The notes beneath the pieces were generated by a model that searched no databases, was not told where the DNA came from, and saw nothing but the letters and a program-made list of their open reading frames with translations. A stretch of DNA of 64,000 bases from Pseudogracilibacillus auburnensis (GTDB lineage Bacteria; Bacillota; Bacilli; Bacillales; Amphibacillaceae). A program made the position numbers and the translations under genes. The stretch lies in assembly GCF_003201975.1 (NCBI RefSeq), contig NZ_QJJQ01000012.1, positions 92,470 to 156,469 of the forward strand, written 5' to 3'. Shown here piece after piece: positions 16,675 to 25,828 of this stretch. Every line of letters starts with the position of its first letter. The stretch's first letter is position 1.

Positions 16675-17323
16675 GAAATATGTATATATATGTATGATGA
16701 GTATCATAGTAACTTTGCTGTTTTTTACTTATACATTAGCAGAAGAGAAAGAATTAACCATCAAAATCAATATGTGGTCCAAAGAACTATATGTGTTAGA
16801 AAATGGTAAAGTCATTAAGCAATTCCCCATATCTATTGGTACGGAGCTATCTCCTACCCCTGTAGGAGAATATAAAGTAATGGAAAAAGCGAAATCATGG
16901 GGTGGTGGATTTGGATCGAGATGGTTAGGATTAAATGTCCCATGGGGAATTTACGGTATTCATGGTACAAATAAACCGCATCTTATTGGTGAGGATGTAA
17001 GTAGTGGCTGTATTCGTATGCATAATAAAGATGTAGAGCAATTGTATGAAATGATTTCGATTGATACTCCTGTCCTTATTGACGGTCCAATAACTGGGAC
17101 TGGGGAAGGTGAATTTAAAAATTTATCAGTTGGTTCTAAAGGTAATTTAGTTCAACTTGTTCAAGGAAGATTAAAAGCAATGGGCTTATATGATGGAGAT
17201 ATAAATGGTATATATGGGATTAAAACAGAGTATGCAATAAGAGAATTTCAAAAGTTGAATCAAGTTTCTGTTAACGGAGTTGTTTCATTTAGGGAATATT
17301 TATTATTAGGGTTAATTGAATAG
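16667..17323 (+). CDS. L,D-transpeptidase (YkuD domain) with peptidoglycan-binding domain
   Basis: 218 residues. Signal peptide at 1-25 (cleavage near TLAEEKE), YkuD catalytic domain at about 28-140 with the motif GIHGTN (His99) and SSGCIRM (nucleophile Cys115), then a PG_binding_1 domain at about 150-216 (SVGSKGNLVQLVQGRL ... DGDINGIYGIKTEYAIREFQK). The enzyme forms 3-3 cross-links or attaches proteins in the wall. The order catalytic-then-binding is opposite to many paralogues. Translation is coupled to the secreted protein upstream by an eight-base overlap. Confidence 0.93.
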   Translation: MNRKYVYICMMSIIVTLLFFTYTLAEEKELTIKINMWSKELYVLENGKVIKQFPISIGTELSPTPVGEYKVMEKAKSWGGGFGSRWLGLNVPWGIYGIHGTNKPHLIGEDVSSGCIRMHNKDVEQLYEMISIDTPVLIDGPITGTGEGEFKNLSVGSKGNLVQLVQGRLKAMGLYDGDINGIYGIKTEYAIREFQKLNQVSVNGVVSFREYLLLGLIE

Positions 17324-17384
17324 CAAAAAAAGAGGTTGGACATAAAGTCGAAACTAATGGATTATCGAACAAATCGTAAAGATA

Positions 17385-17429
17385 AAACCTCATGAAATCA
17401 AGGTTTTTAAATTTGATTTCATGAGGTTT
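17385..17429. terminator. Bidirectional terminator
   Basis: A 17-bp perfect stem (17385-17401 with 17413-17429) with an 11-base loop lies between the convergent L,D-transpeptidase and DUF1657 genes. A short stretch just before it (GAGGTTGGACATAAAG, 17332-17347) matches the end of repeat family A. Confidence 0.8.
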
Positions 17430-17441
17430 ATTCATTTTATG

Positions 17442-17648
17442 TTACATTTCTTTATATTGTGGTTCTTCTTGTTGAATATATTGTAATCGGTTATTTAAGT
17501 TGTCTGTAATTGTTTTTTGTTGTTCTGCGAGCTGTTGAAACATTTGCTTAACATTTTGATCTTGTGTTTCAAGAGCAAATGTTTTTAAACTTGCCATCAC
17601 ACTTTCAGAATTTGCGATTGTTTGTTGTAACTGAGTACCTACTGTCAA
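17442..17648 (-). CDS. DUF1657 protein
   Basis: 68 residues, mostly one or two helices rich in Gln, ending EEPQYKEM. The MTVG start and the EEPQYK end match the DUF1657 family of spore formers, small proteins often linked to sporulation (spoVA-type clusters). I place the start at TTG 17648, seven bases after AGGAGG; a GTG three codons earlier overlaps that site. No function is known. Confidence 0.8.
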   Translation of the reverse strand: MTVGTQLQQTIANSESVMASLKTFALETQDQNVKQMFQQLAEQQKTITDNLNNRLQYIQQEEPQYKEM

Positions 17649-17699
17649 TGTCGTCACCTCCTAGCTTTACTATTTCCTATCTATGTGATAATATGAAAA

Positions 17700-17731
17700 A
17701 AGTTTTAAGTATCGATCGATACTTAAAACTT
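17700..17731 (-). terminator. Terminator of the rhodanese gene
   Basis: A 32-bp perfect palindrome followed on the minus strand by a run of T residues, starting 15 bases after the rhodanese stop codon. Confidence 0.8.
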
Positions 17732-17746
17732 CATACGTACTTCATA

Positions 17747-18064
17747 TTAAAAGTCTGAATCAATTGCTCCATGCCAGTTGATCATACCAGGCAACACATT
17801 AAATACTTGCGTAAATCCGTTGGCTTGTAAAATATGGCAAGCTTCATTACTTCTTCCACCAGACCTACAAATAATATATATTTCGCTATCTTTGCTTAAT
17901 TCATTGCACCGTTCTTCCAATTGTCCTAATGGAATTAAAACAGAACCCGGTATATGTTCTAACGCATATTCTTCCGTTTCACGAACATCTAAAATAACGA
18001 CATTTTGCTCATTTAGTTTCTGCTCTAGTTCTTCATTTGTGATTTGGTTTTTATAGATAATCAT
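17747..18064 (-). CDS. Single-domain rhodanese-like protein
   Basis: 105 residues, one rhodanese domain: VVILDVRETEEYALEHIPGSVLIPL and the active-site loop ICRSGGRS with Cys66. It would carry a persulfide in sulfur transfer. AGGGGG eight bases before the ATG. Monocistronic, with its own terminator. Confidence 0.92.
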   Translation of the reverse strand: MIIYKNQITNEELEQKLNEQNVVILDVRETEEYALEHIPGSVLIPLGQLEERCNELSKDSEIYIICRSGGRSNEACHILQANGFTQVFNVLPGMINWHGAIDSDF

Positions 18065-18183
18065 GCATTAAACCCCCTTACCAAAAACAATCGGTACGTT
18101 GGTATTTTAAATGATCTTGATAGAAAAGTCTAGTAATTGATTTGGCTTAGGTCGTTCTTCCTTATGTATCTGAACGAAGTTGA

Positions 18184-18981
18184 TTATCGTCCGTTTGTAA
18201 CATAATTATTTGCGGTATCATACACTGATTTATTTGCAAATTCCTTTAACATCGTTAACAATTCAGCGTTGTCATTAAAAGTAATTGTCTCTGTTTTTCC
18301 TTTTTTATTATATCGATAACGATCATTCGTAATGGACATTGTTCCATCTTCCATTGTTTTTGCAAATAATAATTTCTTGTTAAATGGTGAATCTGGATGA
18401 TGATGAATTAAATATTTAATTCTCGTCAAATCATCCCAACCAACCGATACTGGATAAAAGGCATATCTTAATGTCCAGCCATCTGTAGAGAGTTTTTCTG
18501 ATACGATCGAACCTCTTTCTGTTTCTCTTCGTCGTAATCGAAATGTTCCTGCAGGCGAAGTTACTTCAGATCCACCTAGTTGTAATGGTTGCAAAGTTAA
18601 ATTATTTCCTGAACCACTATCAATTAAATATAAATGATTCTTTTTTTGGTAAAGATTGATCGTATGAGTTTTATCCATAATCCAACCATTATCAGACCAA
18701 ACTGTTGCAGCAGAGAGTGTTACAGGATAGCCTAATTCTCTTAAAACGAGATGCATTAGTCCATTCAATTCATAACAAAGTCCACCTCTTTTTTGCTGAA
18801 CCATTTTATCCAACAAAAATGGTTCGGTAATCGGTTCTTCATTTCCTAACAGAACATCAAGGTTTTCAAATGCAAAGATATGTGCAAAATAGCGTTGAAT
18901 CGCGGCAATTTGATCAATTTCATTTGTAAATTGATCTTGTACTTTTTTTATCTCATGTAAAAATGTTTCCACATTACCCAC
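18184..18981 (-). CDS. Arylamine N-acetyltransferase
   Basis: 265 residues with the Cys-His-Asp triad: Cys69 in KRGGLCYELNG, His106 in KTHTINL and Asp121 in LIDSG. The enzyme transfers acetyl from acetyl-CoA to arylamines and hydrazines in the cytoplasm. Length is normal for Bacillus NATs. It lies just downstream of the ypcP exonuclease gene on the same strand. Confidence 0.93.
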   Translation of the reverse strand: MGNVETFLHEIKKVQDQFTNEIDQIAAIQRYFAHIFAFENLDVLLGNEEPITEPFLLDKMVQQKRGGLCYELNGLMHLVLRELGYPVTLSAATVWSDNGWIMDKTHTINLYQKKNHLYLIDSGSGNNLTLQPLQLGGSEVTSPAGTFRLRRRETERGSIVSEKLSTDGWTLRYAFYPVSVGWDDLTRIKYLIHHHPDSPFNKKLLFAKTMEDGTMSITNDRYRYNKKGKTETITFNDNAELLTMLKEFANKSVYDTANNYVTNGR

Positions 18982-19036
18982 CTCTTTTACTTATAATAAA
19001 AAGACCATCAATGGATGATCCTTTACATGTTCAAAA

Positions 19037-19921
19037 TTACATAAACTCTCCGATTGAACGGATACGTACACCGAGCTCTTTTATATTCGTATCGATTGAG
19101 TCGATATCAAATTCAATTTTTGCCTCATCTAATACACAATCAATTGGAATATCACATTTTATTTCTGCTAATTGTTTGGATAAATAAAACATGTCCATAT
19201 TTTCTTGAATTTTTTTTCTTACTCCAGGTGGTAATTCATCTATTGCTTCTAAAACGGCAGCAAACGTCTCGTATGTTTGCAATAATTTTGTTGCTGTTTT
19301 TTCCCCAATACCTTTTATCCCTGGATAATTATCTGCACTATCACCAGTAAATCCTTTAAATTCAATAATTTGGTGCGGTTGTAATCCTTTTTTATCATAA
19401 AAATTAGCCTGTTGGAATAGATCGTAGTTCCCAATCCCTTTTTTCATAATAGCAACATCAACATTCTCTCTCACTAATTGAAGAAGATCATAATCTCCCG
19501 TCTGAATGATTATTTCATGTTCCTTGCAATATTGATTGGCAATGGAGCCGATGATATCATCGGCTTCATAATTTACAAGGCCAATATTGGGGATATTAAA
19601 CGTATCGACAACTTCTTTTACTAACGTAAATTGAGGAATAAGCTCTTCAGGTGGCTCTCCTCTATTTGCTTTATAGCTGTCATATAACTCAGATCTAAAC
19701 GTTTGACTTCCCATATCCCAGCAACAAAAAACATGGGTTGGATCAAATTGCTTAATCGCGTCCAAAAAGTATCGTAAAAATTGATGAACTCCATTGGTTG
19801 CGATACCATGGTCATTTTTCATAAAATTACCACTGTATGCAGTTGCATAATAACCACGAAATAGCAATGCCATTCCATCTACTAATAAAATTCTATTCGT
19901 CAAAGTAACGTCATCCTTCAT
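19037..19921 (-). CDS. ypcP: 5'-3' exonuclease YpcP (FEN-like)
   Basis: 294 residues, the stand-alone 5'-3' exonuclease fold like the N-terminal domain of DNA polymerase I. It has ILLVDGMALLFRGYYA, CCWDMGSQTFRSE, ANRGEPPEELIPQF, the metal site NYEADDIIGSI and QTGDYDLLQL, and the helix-hairpin-helix GFTGDSADNYPGIKGIGEKTATKLL. YpcP helps remove RNA primers. Its start overlaps the dynA gene by 11 bases, as in B. subtilis where ypbR and ypcP are neighbours. Confidence 0.92.
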   Translation of the reverse strand: MKDDVTLTNRILLVDGMALLFRGYYATAYSGNFMKNDHGIATNGVHQFLRYFLDAIKQFDPTHVFCCWDMGSQTFRSELYDSYKANRGEPPEELIPQFTLVKEVVDTFNIPNIGLVNYEADDIIGSIANQYCKEHEIIIQTGDYDLLQLVRENVDVAIMKKGIGNYDLFQQANFYDKKGLQPHQIIEFKGFTGDSADNYPGIKGIGEKTATKLLQTYETFAAVLEAIDELPPGVRKKIQENMDMFYLSKQLAEIKCDIPIDCVLDEAKIEFDIDSIDTNIKELGVRIRSIGEFM

Positions 19922-22900
19922 TTATTTGATTCATCATATTTGTTAATGAATGATATTTTGCTTGTAATTCAGTAATATCAATGGTGTCGGTTAACATTTT
20001 AATATGTTGATCAATGATCGAGTCAATTTCCAGTTCCATTCGATTTCTCATTCTGTTTAATTCACTGATCCATTGATCTACATATTTTCTTTCCATTATT
20101 CCTTTTTGTTCTTCTACATATTTTTTGGCAAATGGTTGTAACGTTTCATAAAATGAATCTTTCATTTTTTCTCTTTCATTCTGTTCAAAAAATGTTCTTG
20201 TGTTTTTAAAAATTTTAAGTGTATTTGCAAATATACTCATATCTAATTGTAAAAATGCTTGCTCATACAGAGGGGTTTCAATTGTCGTTTCATTGAAACT
20301 TGGTAAGATAAATGAGTTGTCAACTGCATTTATTTCTTGCTGAATAGCATTATATAGATTTTTGAGTAGTTCATTCATATAAGACTCTATTCGTAATGAT
20401 ACTGCACGTACTTCTTGTAACAATTCATATCCAACATAATCGATAAATTGGTTTCGATTATGTTCTAATTGTGTCACTGCTTGCCTACCAGAAGCTGTAA
20501 TGGTTGTTGGGTTAAAATGTTCTGAAAACAAATCGTGAAAACGAATATATAATCTTTCGAGAACGAAATGCAACTGCCTTTCAACTCGTTCCAACATGCG
20601 TTTTTCTGAAACTTCATGATTTGTATTGGCAATAATTTGCTTGAAGTCTTTCCTTTTCTCCTGCAATTGTTGTACATGGTTTTTCCGTTCCGATTGATTT
20701 AAACTTGCTGAATGAATAAAATTGTGTAACGTTGTTTTTGCCCGGTTCATATCCCAAATTGCCGCTTGTACAGTTAATGCTGCTAAATCTTCTTCGATAA
20801 ATGAATAAAACTCTTTTTCAAAGGAAGTCATTTCATGATTTAAAGAAGTATTATTCTGTTTTTCTTCTAATGATAACTTACTGGAAACTGGGAAAATTTT
20901 CGGATGTCTAATTCCAAATTGTAATAATTGCTCTTCGACATATTGAAGTACCATTTTTAAATCGGATTCGTTTTCTGCTAGATCCGAAGCATTTACGACA
21001 AAAAACATTTTATCTAATTCAAAAGCTTCTTTCACGCGACCTAATTGCATTAAAAAGTCTCGATCAGCACTTGTGATTGCATGGTTATAATATGTGACAT
21101 ATATAATTGCATCAGCCTGTTTAATATAATCAAAAGAGACGTTCGTATGTCTAGCATTAACGGAATCCGCACCAGGCGTATCGACTAACGTAATTCCTTT
21201 TTGTGTTAAAGCACAATCGTAATACAAATCTACTGTTTCAATATAACAAGCTTTTGTTTCGTCTGTAACGAAGACGGGAAATTGTTCTAATGTAATGTTG
21301 ACTGTTTTACCTAACTGCCCTTTTCGCTCCTCATACCCATTGATGACTGCAAGTAGATACGATTGATATGTTTTATTTAATTCATCTTGATCATACAGTT
21401 TTTCTTCTTTTATCCAATTGATCATATCATCAACATTCGTACATTCTGGTGAAAAATCTTTCGTTATTGTTGCTAAATCATTTGTTAACGTTTCATCATC
21501 TTTTAGTGTAATGATGACTGTACCATGCTTATATTGATCCGTAACAGGCGAAATACGACTAATAACAGCTGTTGTAGGATTTGGTGAAACAGGTAAAATT
21601 TGCTCACCAAATAAAGCATTTGAAAAAGACGATTTTCCTGCGCTAAATGCACCAAACAATGCGATCGTTAATTCTCGATTATACAAACGGTCTTTTTTAT
21701 CTTCTAAATCATGAATAATGGAAGAAAAACCATCCATATTTGTTATTTCTTTCGTTACGTTTTCAATCATTCTGATCATATTTTCCATTGAAATATGTCC
21801 AAGGTTATGTCCCTCTTCCTTTATTTCTCTTTTAGTAATGATAGATTCTTTCCGTTCTTTCACTACGGGTGAATCTTCCAGAATGACTTCTTTTCGTTTA
21901 TCAATCATTGCTTTGATGGTTCCGATTAACGTATCATCATTGGTAGGATGATGATACAGTTCATCAATTTCAGATAATTTTTGTTGAAGTTCTTGTTTCA
22001 TATTCGTTTGTCGCTCTAACTGTTCCTGAAGCGTTACATATTCCTGCCGTTCTTCTTCTAGTTGTATTTTTTCTTCTATTATTCGTTCATGATTATACTT
22101 TTCAATCTTTTTCCAAAGCTGGGCAGCTTTTTGTCTAAATTTATTTTTAATATCGTTACTTAAGTCATTTGTATAATTTAAAATGTAATTTCCATTAATC
22201 GTAGCTCCCTTTTTCATAAAAGAAAATAGTTGCTCTTCTTCGTAAGCAATCATTAATTGCTGAACAGATTGTAAAAGCTCTTCATCATGTATATTATTTT
22301 CTCGTAATATTTCATTCCATTTATCTCTTAACTTCCACTGGATCGCTACTTCGGCTGTTTTTTGAAGCTCTTGAAGAAAAACAGTCAACCGATTTATTCG
22401 TTCTTCGTCTGTTTTTTTCTTCGCATTAAAAAAGCCAACTTTAAAATCTTTTTCTTGCGATTCTAAAAATACTTTTGCTTGATCCCGTAATTTAGCAGGC
22501 ATTAAGTAAGCGTTTTTTAATGTTTGGTTTAATTCATGATCAAAATCACTTTTTAGTCGTTCATTCCATTGCTCTAATTCTCGTAATTTATTATTTATCT
22601 CATCTAATCTATTAATATCTACAGTATCTGTGTCATCTAAAGAAACATCAGCTAACGTTTGATTATATTCCTCTTGTATAAACGTCTTATGAGCAACTAT
22701 GATTTCCCGTGTTGCTGCAATTAGTCGACTTGCAATTTCTTTTTGTTGATGAAAAAGAGCAAAGATATCCGCCTTTATGTTTGTTATTTCATTATGAGTG
22801 GCCGACGTATCCATGACAGATGAATAATAAATTTTTTCAGGGAAAATACTCCATTGTTCAAACGTTTGTTTAACGTTTTGATCAAATTGTCGAAACGTAA

Positions 22901-23561
22901 TTTCTGACTCGTTATGTTTATCAACTTGGTTAATGATAATAAAAAAAGGAATTTTTGCTTTTTGCATTTTTTGTAAGAAATATAGGTTTACTTCAGATTG
23001 GACATGATTATAGTCCATCACATAATATAAGACATCGACCACATGTAGTGCGGATTCAGTCATTAGCCGATCAGCATCATCTGCAGCATCAATTCCTGGT
23101 GTATCAAGTAGCGCATAACCAGGCGGCAAAATCGGTTCAGAAGTACTTATTTCGATTTGCTTAATTGTATCTTTATCTGTTGCATAGTCTTTAATCATAT
23201 CAATGTCGTAAGGTTCGTCATACTGAACTGGTGTTCTCTCTGTAAAGAAAACACGGGCAACTCCTTCACCTGACATAATTTTAACGATGTTTGCACTCGT
23301 AGGAATTGGACTTTTCGGTAAAACATCTTTTCCTAACAAATAATTAATCATCGAAGATTTACCAGCAGAAAAATGTCCTGCAAAACAAATATTAAATTGA
23401 TTTGTCTCTTTTTTTTCAAATAAATCGATTATTTTTTCAGCATTTTTTTTATCACCATTACTCATTATTAGTTGATATAATGATGCTAAATGATTTCCGG
23501 TAACCGTCATCATTTCCTTATGTGCAACTTTCAACGTAACATTCCCCTTTATCGTACTCAT
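19911..23561 (-). CDS. dynA: Dynamin-like GTPase DynA (two fused dynamin units)
   Basis: 1216 residues, two dynamin halves in one chain, as in B. subtilis DynA (YpbR). Half one: P-loop GHFSAGKSS at 62-70, DTPGID, and NQVDKHNE for guanine. Half two: P-loop GAFSAGKSS near 637, DTPGAD, and NASDLAENE. Long coiled coils occupy about 310-410 and 500-570 and the C-terminal quarter. DynA tethers and fuses membranes and protects the cell membrane during phage or pore damage. Both GTP sites look intact. Confidence 0.95.
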   Translation of the reverse strand: MSTIKGNVTLKVAHKEMMTVTGNHLASLYQLIMSNGDKKNAEKIIDLFEKKETNQFNICFAGHFSAGKSSMINYLLGKDVLPKSPIPTSANIVKIMSGEGVARVFFTERTPVQYDEPYDIDMIKDYATDKDTIKQIEISTSEPILPPGYALLDTPGIDAADDADRLMTESALHVVDVLYYVMDYNHVQSEVNLYFLQKMQKAKIPFFIIINQVDKHNESEITFRQFDQNVKQTFEQWSIFPEKIYYSSVMDTSATHNEITNIKADIFALFHQQKEIASRLIAATREIIVAHKTFIQEEYNQTLADVSLDDTDTVDINRLDEINNKLRELEQWNERLKSDFDHELNQTLKNAYLMPAKLRDQAKVFLESQEKDFKVGFFNAKKKTDEERINRLTVFLQELQKTAEVAIQWKLRDKWNEILRENNIHDEELLQSVQQLMIAYEEEQLFSFMKKGATINGNYILNYTNDLSNDIKNKFRQKAAQLWKKIEKYNHERIIEEKIQLEEERQEYVTLQEQLERQTNMKQELQQKLSEIDELYHHPTNDDTLIGTIKAMIDKRKEVILEDSPVVKERKESIITKREIKEEGHNLGHISMENMIRMIENVTKEITNMDGFSSIIHDLEDKKDRLYNRELTIALFGAFSAGKSSFSNALFGEQILPVSPNPTTAVISRISPVTDQYKHGTVIITLKDDETLTNDLATITKDFSPECTNVDDMINWIKEEKLYDQDELNKTYQSYLLAVINGYEERKGQLGKTVNITLEQFPVFVTDETKACYIETVDLYYDCALTQKGITLVDTPGADSVNARHTNVSFDYIKQADAIIYVTYYNHAITSADRDFLMQLGRVKEAFELDKMFFVVNASDLAENESDLKMVLQYVEEQLLQFGIRHPKIFPVSSKLSLEEKQNNTSLNHEMTSFEKEFYSFIEEDLAALTVQAAIWDMNRAKTTLHNFIHSASLNQSERKNHVQQLQEKRKDFKQIIANTNHEVSEKRMLERVERQLHFVLERLYIRFHDLFSEHFNPTTITASGRQAVTQLEHNRNQFIDYVGYELLQEVRAVSLRIESYMNELLKNLYNAIQQEINAVDNSFILPSFNETTIETPLYEQAFLQLDMSIFANTLKIFKNTRTFFEQNEREKMKDSFYETLQPFAKKYVEEQKGIMERKYVDQWISELNRMRNRMELEIDSIIDQHIKMLTDTIDITELQAKYHSLTNMMNQINEG

Positions 23562-23929
23562 ACAGCTTACTTTTATATTGTTTAATCATCACTATTAAAA
23601 GGTCATTAAATTTCGACCTAGGCATCTTAGTTCATTGTTTCTTTATTATTATCATTATACGAGATGAACAACGCTTTTACTAGTAAAAGAAAAGGGATGT
23701 TTGGATACGAAAACGCCCTAAAATGCTCCTTTTCTGCAGACTCTTTAATAGGATTGTGTTGTGATATACATATTGGAGAGGAAAACGAGGACAGAGATGA
23801 ATACTATATTTGGAATTACTCTCTTGCGAAAACAGCAACTTTCTTTCAATTTATTTCCAATAGAAAGAGGTCTGAACATTGACTTGCTAGGTAGACCCCC
23901 TTATGTAATTAAATCTAAAAGAAAATTAT
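23562..23929. other. Gap upstream of dynA, no gene recognised
   Basis: Contains a 16-bp palindrome CTTTTACTAGTAAAAG (23674-23689) and two overlapping short open frames on the plus strand (about 72 and 76 codons) that have no ribosome site worth trusting and no family resemblance. It should also hold the dynA promoter. Confidence 0.4.
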
Positions 23930-24766
23930 TTAATTTAAGGTATTTCCAATTGGACTCCTGCAAATGCCTATTGGTATTCCCTTTTGATTAATCAGTTGTT
24001 TCAAGTTTACTAAAGGGGTTCCTTGATAAACTTGTTCGATAATAAGATCAATTTTTTCTCTTTCTTGCTCCGTTATTTTTTGCTTTGTAAGCAATTTATC
24101 GAACCATTGACTAATTACTACTGGTGAAATATTTCCAGCAATAGAAGAAAGGCGATCGAATCCTTGTAATACTTTATCCTCGATATTTACCTCTCCACCA
24201 ACATAAAAGTAAAAATTATTTCTTTTTACATCCTTTTTTACTCGTTCCACCTTTTCTTCATTTCCGGCTTCCTTTAACCCGATCACCAATTCGATTTCAC
24301 TTAACCGAATAATACTTTCTACGGATAAATCAAATCCTGTTCTTTTAGGATTGTTATATAAGATAGTAGGCTTATTACTTTGATTGATGATTGCTTGTGA
24401 ATAAACTACTGCTTCTTCTTGTGTCGGTAAAATATACGGCGGATATCCGAGTAAAATACCAGCTATGTTTGTATTCGCTATTCTTTTCGCTAATTCTTCT
24501 GCTTCTTTTTGTTTAATAGAGGATACACCAAATATAATTTCCATATTATTAATAAGTTCATCTTCTGAAAGGATCCCGTTCAATAATGCGATTTTTTCTT
24601 TTAGGTTTAGACTATGCTGTTCTCCAGTGGAACCAGAAACGAGAACAGACTTTACCCCTTGCTTATATAGATCTCTTATATGATCAAGGGTTCCCTGAAC
24701 ATTCAATGACTCATCGTTAAAAAATGCAGTGGGCACAGCGATATGGATTTTTTCTTTTAACATCAT
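23930..24766 (-). CDS. DapA/N-acetylneuraminate lyase-family aldolase
   Basis: 278 residues, a class I TIM-barrel aldolase of the dihydrodipicolinate synthase superfamily. VSGSTGEQHSL (43-53) is the pyruvate-carboxylate site, Tyr137 lies in ILYNNP and the Schiff-base Lys165 in GLKEAG. It has GSTGEQ where true DapA has GTTGE, and the neighbourhood is not lysine synthesis, so the substrate is probably another 2-oxo acid. It follows the flavin reductase gene on the same strand with about 50 bases between. Confidence 0.85.
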   Translation of the reverse strand: MMLKEKIHIAVPTAFFNDESLNVQGTLDHIRDLYKQGVKSVLVSGSTGEQHSLNLKEKIALLNGILSEDELINNMEIIFGVSSIKQKEAEELAKRIANTNIAGILLGYPPYILPTQEEAVVYSQAIINQSNKPTILYNNPKRTGFDLSVESIIRLSEIELVIGLKEAGNEEKVERVKKDVKRNNFYFYVGGEVNIEDKVLQGFDRLSSIAGNISPVVISQWFDKLLTKQKITEQEREKIDLIIEQVYQGTPLVNLKQLINQKGIPIGICRSPIGNTLN

Positions 24767-24819
24767 GTTATCCCCTCACCTTAATTAAAATGATCATTCA
24801 ATTCATGTTCATTTGTCCC

Positions 24820-25284
24820 CTACTTTTTTTCTATTTTCCGATAATTTCCATCAAAATAAAGAACCGGACTTCCTTCCCGTACTGCCAAATCGGTTACTTC
24901 CGCAATGTAAATTAAATGGTCACCGGCCTTTACTTTTTCCTTTACTTTACACGATAAGGTAGCTAGCGCATTTTCTAAAACTGGTACCCCATCTTGATTA
25001 AAAAAAGGAATGTCACGATCTTTTTCTTTTTGACGAGCGAAGATCATGGAGTAGTCTTTTTGCTCTTCACTTAAAATACTAACGCCAAACTTTTCCGTCT
25101 GTTTTAATTTATGATACATACTTGCCCGTTCATCTATCGATATTGCGATTAGTTTTGGATTTAAGGAAATGGACATAAATGCATTTACTGTCATTCCAAT
25201 ATTATTACCATGATCATGAATAGATACTATCGTAATCCCTGTAGCAAATTTACCCATTGCATCACGAAACAATCGCTCTTCCAT
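24820..25284 (-). CDS. Flavin reductase-like FMN-binding protein
   Basis: 154 residues, flavin reductase domain of the HpaC/ActVB type: FRDAMGKFATGITIVS at the start, MTVNAFMSISLNPKLIAISID in the middle (flavin site) and GDHLIYIAEV near the end. It would reduce FMN or FAD with NAD(P)H for a partner monooxygenase; no monooxygenase gene is adjacent. GAAAGGAAG ribosome site. Confidence 0.88.
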   Translation of the reverse strand: MEERLFRDAMGKFATGITIVSIHDHGNNIGMTVNAFMSISLNPKLIAISIDERASMYHKLKQTEKFGVSILSEEQKDYSMIFARQKEKDRDIPFFNQDGVPVLENALATLSCKVKEKVKAGDHLIYIAEVTDLAVREGSPVLYFDGNYRKIEKK

Positions 25285-25405
25285 GCACTCTCTTCCTTTC
25301 TCACTATCAACCTTACTATTTCTATCAGAATAACATTAATAACAATTTATTGAAATGAATATGCTCAGCTAGTTAACATAATATATTTATGGTAAATAAA
25401 AATCG

Positions 25406-25817
25406 TAGAGGCTGGGACAAAAGTGTTTTTGCCAAAAAATCCGAACAATGTAGCAGCATATAACTGTTCCGGAAATATACTTCACTTTCACCTCAGGTAT
25501 AAGGCCGACATCCGTTCTAGCTACGATTTTCCCTTACTTTTACAGCGTCTCCTTTACCGTGAGCGGCTGGTGAGGTTCCGACGCACAATGTTTATTGCAC
25601 CGAGTAATCGCATGTGCAGATGTTTTCGGTGGGACGAGCATTTAGCGGAGTCCCAAAGGTCTTCGATGTGGCGAGCAAATGCGCATTCCCTGGATGTGCT
25701 AGTGTCGGCTTAGTCACATGGAGTAACCAAGCCGACCAAGAGTCTACGTATATTTCCGCTAAATTAATACATAGTTCGTCTTTGGACTTAATCGTTTTAG
25801 TTATGTCCTAGCCTCTA
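25406..25817 (+). repeat. Dispersed repeat family A, copy A1
   Basis: A 412-bp non-coding element with 14-base inverted ends TAGAGGCTGGGACA (25406-25419) and TGTCCTAGCCTCTA (25804-25817). Most of it matches the inverted copy at 33364-33763 (blocks such as ACGATTTTCCCTT, CTCCTTTACCG, GTTTATTGCACCGA). Inside lies the shared hairpin TGGGACGAGCATTTAGCG...GTCCCA at 25630-25655. It ends 12 bases from the yngE stop codon. Short open frames inside it are not genes. Confidence 0.85.
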
Positions 25818-25828
25818 CATCAGATTTA

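Noticed and set aside
25423..25811. Two plus-strand open frames of 65-96 codons after the flavin reductase gene
   Set aside because: They are inside repeat A1 and the inverted copy A2 gives a similar open frame; there is no ribosome site.
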